Assembly: GCA_002403175.1 (NCBI GenBank)
Contig: DHHG01000032.1
Location: forward strand, 1,371 to 17,314
Length of the DNA stretch: 15,944 nt
Source of the DNA: Syntrophaceae bacterium UBA4778
GTDB taxonomy: Bacteria; Desulfobacterota; Syntrophia; Syntrophales; UBA4778
Reading direction: 5' to 3'
A program made the translations under genes and the position numbers. Under the pieces are notes generated by a model. The model ran no database searches, had not been told where the DNA came from, and was given only the letters and a program-made list of their open reading frames with translations. Shown here piece after piece: positions 1 through 7,863 of the stretch. Position 1 is the first letter of the stretch; every line of letters begins with the position of its first letter.

Positions 1-570
1 GGGTTGATTCTGGGTTTCATTCTGATGGTAATCGTTTTAAACGTGTCTCGAAACAGTTCCGTTTCAAAATCGGATCAGGTATTCAGAAAGCTTCAGCTGT
101 TCTCGGCCGCGATTTACAGTCTGAGCCATGGAATGAATGACGCCCAGAAGACGATGGGGATCATAGCAATGGTGTTGTTCAGCAGTGGCTTCATGGGACC
201 GGTTTTCCATATCCCGTTCTGGGTAATGATCTTGTGTTATTTGGTGATCGCAATGGGAACGATGGCCGGAGGATGGAGGATCGTGAAGACGATGGGGAGT
301 AAAATAACGAAGCTACGACCCATGGGCGGATTCTGTGCCGAAACGGCTGCTGCGTTATCGATTATCGGAGCTTCTTTAGCAGGTATTCCCGTCAGTACGA
401 CTCATACTATCACAGGCGCTATCATGGGGGTTGGTTCAACGCATAGACTTACAGCTGTTCGCTGGGGCATCGCCGGAACGATTGTCTGGGCCTGGATCCT
501 GACGATCCCCGTATCGGCCTTCATTTCGGGCGCGACATATTGGGTTTTAAACAACCTTTTCTGGTGCTGA
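1..570 (+). CDS. pit: PiT-family inorganic phosphate transporter, 3' part
   Basis: This is the C-terminal 189 residues of an inner-membrane, ion-coupled phosphate permease. The frame is open from base 1, so the gene starts outside the window. The second PiT signature is visible as SHGMNDAQKTMGI near visible residues 42-54. A further conserved loop, GIPVSTTHTITGAIMG, lies near residues 128-143. Hydrophobic stretches between and after these match the last membrane helices of the family, and the end WVLNN followed by a few residues is a normal C-terminus. The gene converges with phoR, with 49 bp between the stop codons. PiT is the low-affinity counterpart of the Pst system next door. Its promoter, and any PhoU-like DUF47 partner upstream, cannot be seen. 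The family assignment is firm; the transported ion (proton or sodium) cannot be told from this part. Confidence 0.93.
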   Translation, partial: GLILGFILMVIVLNVSRNSSVSKSDQVFRKLQLFSAAIYSLSHGMNDAQKTMGIIAMVLFSSGFMGPVFHIPFWVMILCYLVIAMGTMAGGWRIVKTMGSKITKLRPMGGFCAETAAALSIIGASLAGIPVSTTHTITGAIMGVGSTHRLTAVRWGIAGTIVWAWILTIPVSAFISGATYWVLNNLFWC

Positions 571-619
571 AAAAAAGGATTCGAAGTATTCGGCAGCTGA
601 TCGCGCGCCTTGCTCTATT

Positions 620-2359
620 TCAGGAACGCAGGAAGATGAGCGAAACCGTTGTGCCTACTCCAAGACGGCTTTGAATTTCCATCCTGCCGCCATGTGCTGC
701 CATAAGATGTTTGACGATGGACAGTCCGAGCCCGGTCCCTCCAAGCTCCCGGGAGCGGGTTTTTTCAACCCGATAGAATCGTTCCCCTAGGCGGGAGATT
801 TCATTTTGCGGAACCCCGATTCCGGTATCGCTGATCCGAATTTCCACCGTTCCGTCCCCCTTATCCGTTGCAGAGATGGATACCTTGCCTTTTTCGGGCG
901 TAAACTTTACAGCATTATCGAGAATATTCAGGAGAATCTGGACAATGCGATCTCGGTCTGCCCGAATCAGGGGGAGAGTTTCAGGTATATTTCTCTCCAA
1001 GGTGATTTGTTTCTCATCCGCTTTTGCCGAAATAACCGGAATGATATTTTCCACAATTCCGCTGATGGATACGCTCTCAAAGAAAAATTTCATTTCGCCC
1101 ATTTCTATATTCGAGATCGTCAGCAGATCTTCAAGGAGGCGGTTCAAACGCTGAGCGTGTTTATTAATGATATCGAGAAAGCGAAGCGCGGTTTCTTTGT
1201 CGTCCAAGGCCCCACTTTGCAAAGTTTCGACAAATCCCAGAATGGCAGTGAGAGGAGTTTTGATTTCATGGCTCACATTAGCTACGAAATCCATCCGCAT
1301 TCTTTCCAGTTTCTTGAGCCGGGTCACATCATGGAACACAAGAATTGTTTTTTCCTCTTCCCCGCGAATTTTCGAAAAACTTACATTCAAGGTAACCGGC
1401 GCTGTTTCATCGCCGATTGTGATTTCCTCCGACAGCTGTTCTCCCGTGCTCCGGAAGCGATCGAAAGCGTTCTGCAGTGCAATATTTCTGAATGCCTCTA
1501 TTAAAGTCTTTCCCGTTACCTCTCCGAATTGAGCACCGAACATCCTTTTAAACGCCAGATTGGAAATTTCAATCCTACTTTCGGAATTCAGGACCAGAAC
1601 CCCCTCGCTCATGCTTGCGAATGCAGCGACCAGCTTTTCCTTTTCGATATTGGCTGTGCGGATTTGATTCTGCAATTCAAGGACGAGATAATTAATATTG
1701 TCAGCCAGCTTTTTCATTTCGTCCCCTGTCTCGATGAACAGGCTGCCGGGTTCGCGCCCCCTTCGGAGGCGTTCTGTAAACATTTCCATGGCTTTGATGG
1801 GAACGGTTAAGCGGTACGAAAACATAATGGCTATCAGCAAGGAAGGTATGATCATGATGAGAATGGACATGATAAGCGAGCGGTTCATTTTTTCCGTTGC
1901 ATGCTTTACCTCTACCAGGGGACGGGCAAGACGCACATAACCGGTTATGAATCGATCTTCTTTCACAGGGAAAGCCACATAGATCATGTCCATTCCGATG
2001 GTTCGGCTGTAACGAATTGTGCTCCCCTGGCCCTTGAGCCTTGCCTCCTGAATTTCAGGGCGATTCAAATGGTTTTCCATCTCGGCGGGATTTCTTTCGG
2101 AATCGGCCAGCACGGTTCCGTTCTCATCAGTGAGAGTGACACGGGCTTTGGAAATAGCGGAAATGTTTTTTATTTGTTTCCGGATTTCATCTCTGGAGCT
2201 CAGATCAACAAGCCGAGCGTAATTCATTAAGGAGGTTTCGACAGTTTCCGTAAAAAAAGATTCCGTTTGCTTCCAGGCAAGAAGATAAAAAAAAGCAACC
2301 GTCAGGATAATAATAATGAGATACGTCCCGAATACTCTATAAAAGAGACGGCTCTTCAT
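620..2359 (-). CDS. phoR: PhoR-type sensor histidine kinase
   Basis: A 579-residue membrane histidine kinase, predicted to phosphorylate PhoB when phosphate is scarce. A membrane helix lies at about 11-29, then a periplasmic domain of about 130 residues, a second helix at about 161-180, a HAMP linker at about 180-235 and a PAS domain at about 242-345. The phosphoacceptor motif NVSHEIKTPL has His364. The ATPase domain has the N box LNILDNAVKFTP (477-488), G1 box DTGIGVP (511-517) and G2 box GGTGLGLS (540-547), so it looks catalytically intact. This is the long PhoR with a real periplasmic sensor, unlike the shorter E. coli PhoR. The start codon overlaps the phoU stop codon (ATGA), which indicates translational coupling. 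It is the last gene of the Pho cluster. The assignment to phosphate signalling rests mainly on position; the domain order is clear. Confidence 0.93.
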   Translation of the reverse strand: MKSRLFYRVFGTYLIIIILTVAFFYLLAWKQTESFFTETVETSLMNYARLVDLSSRDEIRKQIKNISAISKARVTLTDENGTVLADSERNPAEMENHLNRPEIQEARLKGQGSTIRYSRTIGMDMIYVAFPVKEDRFITGYVRLARPLVEVKHATEKMNRSLIMSILIMIIPSLLIAIMFSYRLTVPIKAMEMFTERLRRGREPGSLFIETGDEMKKLADNINYLVLELQNQIRTANIEKEKLVAAFASMSEGVLVLNSESRIEISNLAFKRMFGAQFGEVTGKTLIEAFRNIALQNAFDRFRSTGEQLSEEITIGDETAPVTLNVSFSKIRGEEEKTILVFHDVTRLKKLERMRMDFVANVSHEIKTPLTAILGFVETLQSGALDDKETALRFLDIINKHAQRLNRLLEDLLTISNIEMGEMKFFFESVSISGIVENIIPVISAKADEKQITLERNIPETLPLIRADRDRIVQILLNILDNAVKFTPEKGKVSISATDKGDGTVEIRISDTGIGVPQNEISRLGERFYRVEKTRSRELGGTGLGLSIVKHLMAAHGGRMEIQSRLGVGTTVSLIFLRS

Positions 2360-3069
2360 GCTTTCTCCTCATGCGTGGGGGGACAGCTTTGTTCCGCGAA
2401 TTGGTGCCTGACGCTTCGTCCGGTTACCATATAGATGACCATATCGGCGATGCCCTTGGCATGATCGGCAATCCGTTCGAGGTTTTTGGAAACCTGCATG
2501 ATCAAAAGCGCCCGATGGATAGTTTTAGGATCTTCCAGCATGAAAGTGAGAAGTTCTCTGAAGATTTGATAGTTCAGGGAATCTACCGAGGCTTCATCTT
2601 TTCGCACCTCTTCGGCCATTTCACAATTCTCATTGACCAGGGCGTCGAGACTCTCCTTTATCATGTGCTTGGTGATCTCCGACATGCGCGGAAGGTCTAT
2701 ATAAGGTTTTAGTTGAGGATGCTCATTGAGCAAAATCGCTTTTTCGGCGATATTGACGGCCATGTCGCCAATGCGTTCCAGATGACCATTGATTTTGATC
2801 GCTGTCGTAATAAAACGCAGATCTCTGGCGGCCGGTTGCCTCAATGCAAGCAGGCGGATGCACTTGCCCTCCAGCTTCATATCCAGGTGATCGATTTGAT
2901 CGTCATCATCAATGACCTTTTGGGCAAGAACGGAATTTCTCTCCAGAAGAGATTTAATAGCGGAATCGATTGCCGTTTCGACCAAGGCGCCGAGATAGAT
3001 CAGGCCGTCCTTGATTTCCCGGAGTTCCCGTTCATAATGGGCGCTGGTGTGTTTGCGATCATCTATCAT
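2356..3069 (-). CDS. phoU: Phosphate signalling protein PhoU
   Basis: A 237-residue, all-helical cytoplasmic protein of two tandem PhoU domains. Each carries the family's metal-binding E-x3-D helix: LERIGDMAVNIAE at about 97-109 and LERIADHAKGIAD at about 197-209. In characterised systems PhoU links the Pst transporter to PhoR and keeps PhoR in its phosphatase state when phosphate is plentiful. The length is normal for the family. The ATG is preceded by a good ribosome-binding site (AAAGGAG, about 3077-3083). The gene lies between pstB and phoR, overlaps phoR by four bases, and is separated from pstB by a 182-bp gap holding an inverted repeat. The assignment is secure. Confidence 0.96.
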   Translation of the reverse strand: MIDDRKHTSAHYERELREIKDGLIYLGALVETAIDSAIKSLLERNSVLAQKVIDDDDQIDHLDMKLEGKCIRLLALRQPAARDLRFITTAIKINGHLERIGDMAVNIAEKAILLNEHPQLKPYIDLPRMSEITKHMIKESLDALVNENCEMAEEVRKDEASVDSLNYQIFRELLTFMLEDPKTIHRALLIMQVSKNLERIADHAKGIADMVIYMVTGRSVRHQFAEQSCPPTHEEKA

Positions 3070-3090
3070 TTGCTGGACTCCTTTGTTTTA

Positions 3091-3243
3091 AAAGGGTTCT
3101 AGGGTCCAAGGGGTCAAGGGTTCGAGGGTAAAAAACATCAAGCTTTTTCGATATTCATATTAAGCCGGAAGGAGCAATCGACAGGTTAGTAACAATGTAC
3201 CTCTCATCTTTATTACCCCTAGAACCCTCGGCCCCTTGGACCC
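3091..3243. repeat. Inverted repeat made of 8-bp G-rich units
   Basis: This element fills the pstB-phoU gap. The left arm (3094-3131) is a run of about 8-bp units on the + strand: GGGTTCTA, GGGTCCAA, GGGGTCAA, GGGTTCGA, then GGGTAA. The right arm (3213-3243) carries the same kind of units on the - strand: GGGTCCAA, GGGGCCGA, GGGTTCTA, GGGGTAA. The arms could pair over about 30 bp across an 80-bp loop. Each arm also has four or more runs of three or more G with loops of 4-5 bases, so it meets the usual G-quadruplex pattern on its G-rich strand. It resembles short dispersed intergenic repeats. Its effect on phoU and phoR expression is unknown. Confidence 0.8.
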
Positions 3244-3251
3244 TTTTCCTT

Positions 3252-4010
3252 CTACCCAAACCTTCCCGTTATATAATCTTCCGTCTGTTTGTCATCCGGT
3301 GTCGTAAATATTTTTTCCGTTTTATTGGATTCGATCAGCTTCCCCATGTAGAAGAAACCGGTAAAATCGGAAATGCGCGCGGCCTGTTGCATATTATGGG
3401 TCACGATAATGATCGTATAGGTCTTTTTCAGTTCTTCAATCAGTTCCTCGATTTTGGCGGTCGATATCGGGTCAAGCGCCGAAGTAGGTTCATCCATAAG
3501 GAGCACGTCCGGCTTCATAGCAAGGGCCCGCGCAATGCAGAGCCGCTGTTGCTGCCCACCGGACAGGGTCATAGCGGATTTGTTGAGAATATCTTTGACT
3601 TCTTCCCACAAGACCGCCTGCTTGAGACTCAATTCAACCAGTCTTTCAAGTTCCTGTTTATCGAGGACTCCGGATAAGCTGGGACCGTAAATGATGTTTT
3701 TGAAAATTGATTTCGGAAAGGGATTCGGCTTTTGGAAAACCATACCGATTCTCCGGCGGATATCAACGGGATCGATATCGGGGGCATAGATATTTTTATT
3801 CTCAAACAGAACTTCCCCTTCTACCCTGGTTCCTGCGATAAGATCATTCATTCGGTTCAGTAATCTCAGGAGCGTTGATTTGCCACACCCGGATGGACCG
3901 ATAAGGGCAGTCACCTTGTTTTTTTCAAAGCCCATGCTGACATCGGTCAGCGCCCTGAAAGAACCGTAATAGAAATTGACATTGCGGGCAATTATTATTT
4001 CTTTGTCCAA
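3252..4010 (-). CDS. pstB: Phosphate ABC transporter ATP-binding protein PstB
   Basis: The cytoplasmic ATPase of the PstSCAB importer. With the chosen start it is 252 residues, typical for PstB. It shows Walker [10 protein letters not shown] (38-46), a Q-loop near [10 protein letters not shown] (90-99), the ABC signature LSGGQQQR (149-156), Walker B VLLMDEP (169-175) and the switch His205, so it should be active. I chose the TTG at 4008-4010 because AAAAGGTGG lies seven bases before it and it begins four bases after the pstA stop. The same frame is open to another possible start at 4061, but that would overlap pstA by 47 bp and add a tail unlike PstB. Next downstream is the repeat-filled gap, then phoU. 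Confidence 0.96.
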   Translation of the reverse strand: MDKEIIIARNVNFYYGSFRALTDVSMGFEKNKVTALIGPSGCGKSTLLRLLNRMNDLIAGTRVEGEVLFENKNIYAPDIDPVDIRRRIGMVFQKPNPFPKSIFKNIIYGPSLSGVLDKQELERLVELSLKQAVLWEEVKDILNKSAMTLSGGQQQRLCIARALAMKPDVLLMDEPTSALDPISTAKIEELIEELKKTYTIIIVTHNMQQAARISDFTGFFYMGKLIESNKTEKIFTTPDDKQTEDYITGRFG

Positions 4011-4014
4011 AACG

Positions 4015-4920
4015 TTACCACCTTTTTTTACTTCGGATATAGCTTCTGATGGATATGGCAATCAGATCCACTCCGAGGACAAGCGCAATCAGGACAAGGG
4101 CGGTCCCGTACTGAAGCGGTCTGGTTTCATCGATATTCGTCCCTGCCGTGGCAAGGACGTAAATGTGATAGGGGAGGGCCATTACCTCGTCAAAGACGGA
4201 GCCGGGCAGCCGAGAGGTAAAGAAAGCTGCTGCCGTGAACATGATAGGTGCAGTTTCTCCGGCAGCGCGGCCGATGCTCAGGATTGCTCCGGTGAGAATG
4301 CCGGGCAGGGCGTTCGGAAGGACAATTCTTGCAATGGTCTGCCATTTCGAAACTCCAAGCGCGAGGGATGCCTCTCTGAAAGTCTGGGGTACTGCTTTCA
4401 GGGCTTCTTCGGAAGCCCCGATGATCGTCGGGAGGATCAGGATACCGAGCGTGAGCGATCCGGACAGGATGCTGGAGCCGAACCGCAAGAAAACAACAAA
4501 CAGACCAAGACCGAAAAGGCCGAAAACCACCGAAGGGACTCCTGCCAGGCTGTTTACGCCGATGCGGATAATCCTGACAAGTCGGCCGCCTCTGGCGTAT
4601 TCGTTTAAGTAGACGGAGCAGGCAATTCCCAGGGGCAAAGCGATTAAAATTGCACCCAGGGTCAAATAAAAGGTGCCGATAATGGCCGGCATGATCCCGC
4701 CACGGGTCATCGAGTCCATGGGAAACTGGGTCAGAAAATTCCAATGGATTGCCCCCAGGCCATTCATAAGAATAAATAAAATAATCCCGCCCAGAGCGAT
4801 TCCGATTACTCCCATGGAGAGGCTTACAATGGTGAAAAAGAGATTCTGTCTAAAGTAGCGCCATCTCATCGAGGGAGTTGCATGGGTTATTTTTTGATCC
4901 AGCCGAATCAGCAGTTTCAT
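4015..4920 (-). CDS. pstA: Phosphate ABC transporter permease PstA
   Basis: One of the two inner-membrane subunits of the high-affinity phosphate importer, 301 residues. Membrane helices are apparent at about 28-54, 78-104, 125-146, 155-170 and 273-291. The cytoplasmic EAA loop that docks on PstB is at about 183-207 ([20 protein letters not shown]), and [14 protein letters not shown] follows it as expected for PstA. The start ATG overlaps the pstC stop by four bases (ATGA), so translation is probably coupled; pstB starts four bases after the stop. A cytoplasmic N-terminal stretch of about 25 residues precedes the first helix. Nothing appears truncated. Confidence 0.96.
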   Translation of the reverse strand: MKLLIRLDQKITHATPSMRWRYFRQNLFFTIVSLSMGVIGIALGGIILFILMNGLGAIHWNFLTQFPMDSMTRGGIMPAIIGTFYLTLGAILIALPLGIACSVYLNEYARGGRLVRIIRIGVNSLAGVPSVVFGLFGLGLFVVFLRFGSSILSGSLTLGILILPTIIGASEEALKAVPQTFREASLALGVSKWQTIARIVLPNALPGILTGAILSIGRAAGETAPIMFTAAAFFTSRLPGSVFDEVMALPYHIYVLATAGTNIDETRPLQYGTALVLIALVLGVDLIAISIRSYIRSKKRW

Positions 4921-5804
4921 AGTGTGGCGGACCCTACCTCTTTGAATTTATGGGAAACGTAATCTGCAACCAGATTGAAAAGGAGCGTCATGATGAAGAG
5001 CACAACCCCGATCGCAAAAAGCGCATTGGAATGAAGACCGCCATAAGGGGCTTCCCCCATTTCGGCAGCAATGGCGGCTGGCATTGGACGGACCGGATCG
5101 AAAATGCTCTCCGGTATGGCCGTGGCACCGCCGGCGACCATAAGCACCACCATGGTTTCGCCGATTACCCTGGCCATGCCGAGAATGACGGCCGTGGAAA
5201 TTCCCGACAGGGCGGCCGGCATGACTACGGTGGTGATGGTTTCATATTTGGTTGCACCGAGGGCGTAGGCCGCCTCTTTGTATTCACGCGGGACGGAATA
5301 AAGAGCATCCTCCGAAATACTCGATATGGTTGGTATGGCCATGATTGCCAAGATGATAGAGGCTGTCAGAATATTCAATCCGGTCGGAAGATCGAAGGTT
5401 TCCTGAAGCCATGGACCGAGTACGACCATTCCAAAAAAACCGAGCACGACTGAAGGCAGTCCGGCGAGCAATTCAATAATCGGCTTGAGAATCTCCTTGA
5501 TGATAGGCTGTGCTATTTCGGAAATGTATATCGCTGAAAGAATTCCCAGAGGCACTGCGATCAGCGTTGAAAAAAAAGTAACCAGGAATGAGGCAACGAT
5601 AAGAGGCCAAATCCCGAATTCGGGAGGATTGGCAGTCGGATACCACTGGGTTCCGAAAAGGAAATCGGTAATAGAGAATACCCGAAACAGGGGTATGGCC
5701 TCACGGAACAGAAAAACGAGAATCAAGGCAAGGATCACGATGGAGACCATTGCAAAGGTGAGGAAAAGGTTTTTAATAATGATTTCTTTAACGTGGCGGT
5801 TCAT
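4917..5804 (-). CDS. pstC: Phosphate ABC transporter permease PstC
   Basis: The second inner-membrane subunit of the Pst importer, 295 residues from the chosen ATG. The first helix is at about 12-33, and further helices follow at about 66-95, 108-130, 145-162 and 258-280. The EAA loop is at about 177-203, containing EAAYALGATKYETITTVV, followed by GMARVIGETMVVLMVAGG, a typical PstC sequence. The frame is open further upstream to a TTG at 5864, but those 20 extra codons read through the AT-rich repeat and look unlike a PstC N-terminus. The sequence from Met at 5804 (MNRHVKEIIIKNLF) looks right even though its ribosome-binding site is weak. A 283-bp gap with repeats separates it from pstS. Confidence 0.94.
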   Translation of the reverse strand: MNRHVKEIIIKNLFLTFAMVSIVILALILVFLFREAIPLFRVFSITDFLFGTQWYPTANPPEFGIWPLIVASFLVTFFSTLIAVPLGILSAIYISEIAQPIIKEILKPIIELLAGLPSVVLGFFGMVVLGPWLQETFDLPTGLNILTASIILAIMAIPTISSISEDALYSVPREYKEAAYALGATKYETITTVVMPAALSGISTAVILGMARVIGETMVVLMVAGGATAIPESIFDPVRPMPAAIAAEMGEAPYGGLHSNALFAIGVVLFIMTLLFNLVADYVSHKFKEVGSATL

Positions 5805-5817
5805 AAGTTTCACTGTG

Positions 5818-6092
5818 AGTGAATAGTAAATAGTAAAAAGTAAATAGTTATGAGTGATGGGCAAGAATCAAGAATCCTCACCCCATCACCAAACGATTTT
5901 ATTTTTTATGGTTCTGTAAAATTGCATTTTCCGGTCATGCGCTTGTCCCGAGGTCCTTGCCGGGGAGCGAAGCGAAGCAATCTAACCCACTGATATCATG
6001 AGATTGCTTCGTCACTGCGTTCCTCGTAATGACGTCTTTCTCGATATTTTTCAAGTCCCTCACTTTTTACTATTCACAATTTACTATTTACT
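5818..6092. repeat. Composite repeat island between pstS and pstC
   Basis: The gap holds a nested inverted structure. The outer parts are AT-rich tracts rich in TAGTAAA words; a 13-bp sequence, AATAGTAAAAAGT at 5829-5841, recurs inverted at 6062-6074. The inner part is a GC-richer hairpin: CGAAGCAATCT (5973-5983) against AGATTGCTTCG (6001-6011), with weaker pairing out to about 5961 and 6025 and the palindrome TGATATCA (5991-5998) in the loop. The inner part resembles widely dispersed bacterial intergenic repeats containing GAAGCAATCT. The pstS stop codon lies within the outer tract. I see no gene here. Confidence 0.75.
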
Positions 6093-6912
6093 TCTTAATC
6101 GGGACAAACCCTGCCTGCTTTACAATCTTCTGTCCTTCCGATGAGAGAAGAAAATCAATGAACTGTCCCGCCGGTCCTGTGAGTTTGCCGTTCGTGAACA
6201 TATAAAGCGGGCGGGCGATAGGATATTGGCCGGATGATGCGTTCTCAGCGGTTGCTTTAACACCGTTCACATCCAGCCCCTTTACTGTTTTGTTCAGATA
6301 TCCGATACCGATATAGCCGATCGCATATTTGTTCCTGGATACGACCTGCACAATAGCGCCGTTGGACGCCTGCAATTGAGCCCGCGGCGTCACCCTGGCT
6401 TTATGGAGTACCTTGTCCTCCCAGGTTTCATATGTTCCGGAACTGGTGTCTCTGGAGATAATCGCAATTGATTTATCGGAACCCCCGAGCTCTTTCCAGT
6501 TGGTGATCTTTCCTTGATAAATGAGGCTCAATTGTTCGATAGAAATATTACGAATGGGATTTGAGGGATGCACGATAGGAACGATTGCATCGATTGCAAT
6601 TTTGTGAGCCAGCGGTTTGATTCCTCTACTTTCCGCCAGTTTGGCTTCATCAGCTTTCATATCCCGGGAAGAACTCGCGATGGCTGTGGTTTTATCGATC
6701 AGCGCCTTGATGCCGTCTCCGGAACCGCCGCCTGAAATGGATATGTTTATGGCCGGATTCTTTTTCATGAAGGCTTCGCCGGCCGCTTGCGCTATCGGGA
6801 GCACCGTCGTGGAACCCTTAATGACGAGATTTTCTGCTGCAATACCTTGGATGCTGAATAAAAGAGCCACTGCAACCATGCATAATATTGAATAGATTTT
6901 GATTCTGCTCAT
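6088..6912 (-). CDS. pstS: Periplasmic phosphate-binding protein PstS
   Basis: The substrate-binding protein of the Pst importer, 274 residues. The N-terminus is a Sec signal peptide with a hydrophobic core at about 7-22 and likely cleavage after IAA (residue 26). There is no lipobox at that site. Phosphate-binding loops typical of PstS are visible: KGSTTVLP (32-39), SGGGSGDGI (60-68), SSRDMK (81-86) and SRDTSSGTY (153-161). The ATG at 6910-6912 has a strong AAGGAGG site six bases upstream; another ATG five bases earlier is too close to that site. A four-repeat PHO-box array lies 37-76 bp upstream, so expression should rise under phosphate limitation. The stop codon falls in a repeat tract shared with the gap before pstC. 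Confidence 0.96.
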   Translation of the reverse strand: MSRIKIYSILCMVAVALLFSIQGIAAENLVIKGSTTVLPIAQAAGEAFMKKNPAINISISGGGSGDGIKALIDKTTAIASSSRDMKADEAKLAESRGIKPLAHKIAIDAIVPIVHPSNPIRNISIEQLSLIYQGKITNWKELGGSDKSIAIISRDTSSGTYETWEDKVLHKARVTPRAQLQASNGAIVQVVSRNKYAIGYIGIGYLNKTVKGLDVNGVKATAENASSGQYPIARPLYMFTNGKLTGPAGQFIDFLLSSEGQKIVKQAGFVPIKK

Positions 6913-6948
6913 GTCATGCCTCCTTTAAGTAAATTTGCGCAGCACATT

Positions 6949-6988
6949 GTCACAAGTATGTTACAGAATAATTACAATCTGATTAAAG
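6949..6988 (-). promoter_or_regulatory. Four-repeat PHO box upstream of pstS
   Basis: Read on the - strand there are four 7-mers each separated by exactly 4 bp: CTTTAAT (6982-6988), TTGTAAT (6971-6977), CTGTAAC (6960-6966) and TTGTGAC (6949-6955). The known E. coli PHO box is two 7-mers close to CTGTCAT with a 4-bp spacer, so period and sequence both fit. It lies upstream of pstS, the standard PhoB target. The -10 element is not obvious. Confidence 0.82.
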
Positions 6989-7129
6989 CATGGTGAAGAG
7001 GACGGAGAAAACAACCAAAAAAGATTGAGAAAAAAGGACAGCATCTTCCGCCATAACGGGGTAAGTGAACATTGCCTCTTGATGATTTAATTAATGATGT
7101 TAAGCCAATAGTCGCAGGGTTGTCCGATA
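6989..7129. other. phoB-pstS gap outside the PHO box
   Basis: The remaining part of the phoB-pstS gap is A-rich and contains the short palindrome TTAATTAA near 7087-7094. I find no convincing terminator, RNA gene or open frame here, so phoB transcripts may run into pstS. Confidence 0.5.
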
Positions 7130-7852
7130 CTATTTTATGAACTTATAACCGACTCCCCGGACCGTCTGGATGAATTCCGGATTTTCCGAATCCTTCTCCA
7201 GCTGAGATCTCAATCGACGGATATGGACATCTACTGTGCGAGGCTCCACGAAGGAATCATTTCCCCAGACATGGTCCAGAATCTGATCTCTCGTAAAGAC
7301 CCGCCCCGGATTTTTGGTGAAGAACATGAGAAGTTTGATTTCCGTGGGGCTGAGGTCGAGTTTATTTCCATCAAGCGAAACCTCGTAGGAACGGTAATTG
7401 ACTTGCAGGCCATTATGGCTGAAGATTTCGGAAATTCCGTTTGCCGGCGGCGGGTTCGTCCGGCGCATGATGGCACGAACGCGCGCGATCAGCTCCCTCA
7501 CGCTGAACGGTTTTGTAATGTAATCATCCGCCCCCATTTCAAGACCGAGGATTTTATCGATTTCTTCGGTTTTGGCTGTCAGCATGATGATTGGTACGGA
7601 GGCGGTTTCCGGATTCGTCCGAACGCGCTTGCAGATCTCCAGTCCTTGTAATCCGGGCAGCATCAAATCGAGGAGAACGAGATCCGGTTTCTCAGCTTGA
7701 ATTAATTTCTGTGCCTGATCGCCGTCGTAGGCCTTTACGATGGCGAATCCTTCATTCGTGAGATTGTATGCGATCAGATCGACAATGTCTTTTTCATCAT
7801 CGACGACCAGAATTTTCGTCCTTTTTACAATGCTAATCAAATTTGAATTCAT
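7130..7852 (-). CDS. phoB: Phosphate response regulator PhoB (OmpR family)
   Basis: A 240-residue two-component regulator. The receiver domain has the acidic pair DD (18-19), phosphoacceptor Asp62 in LLDLMLPG, Thr92 and Lys114 in DDYITKPF. The C-terminal winged-helix domain has a recognition helix with RTVDVHIRRLR, the same run of residues as I recall for E. coli PhoB, which supports binding to PHO boxes. The ATG at 7850-7852 is chosen over a TTG two codons upstream; neither has a strong ribosome-binding site. It starts 11 bp after the radA stop codon, so it is probably transcribed from the radA promoter, with no PHO box of its own visible. PhoR, at the far end of the cluster, is the likely kinase. 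Confidence 0.94.
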   Translation of the reverse strand: MNSNLISIVKRTKILVVDDEKDIVDLIAYNLTNEGFAIVKAYDGDQAQKLIQAEKPDLVLLDLMLPGLQGLEICKRVRTNPETASVPIIMLTAKTEEIDKILGLEMGADDYITKPFSVRELIARVRAIMRRTNPPPANGISEIFSHNGLQVNYRSYEVSLDGNKLDLSPTEIKLLMFFTKNPGRVFTRDQILDHVWGNDSFVEPRTVDVHIRRLRSQLEKDSENPEFIQTVRGVGYKFIK

Positions 7853-7863
7853 TTGCAATCACA

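Noticed and set aside
582..592. Possible terminator of phoR (CGAA-GTA-TTCG)
   Set aside because: The stem is four base pairs and separated from the T run on the - strand by several bases; too weak to call.
806..1504. A long open frame on the + strand inside phoR
   Set aside because: It is antisense to conserved kinase domains, has no plausible ribosome-binding site and shows no recognisable protein family.
3094..3131. Short tandem units that might suggest a CRISPR array
   Set aside because: Units are about 8 bp without spacers of 25-40 bp, and no cas gene is near.
4190..4744. A second open frame on the - strand within pstA
   Set aside because: It is rich in Arg, Pro, Ser and His, as expected of a shifted frame of a GC-balanced gene, and pstA is clearly the real gene.
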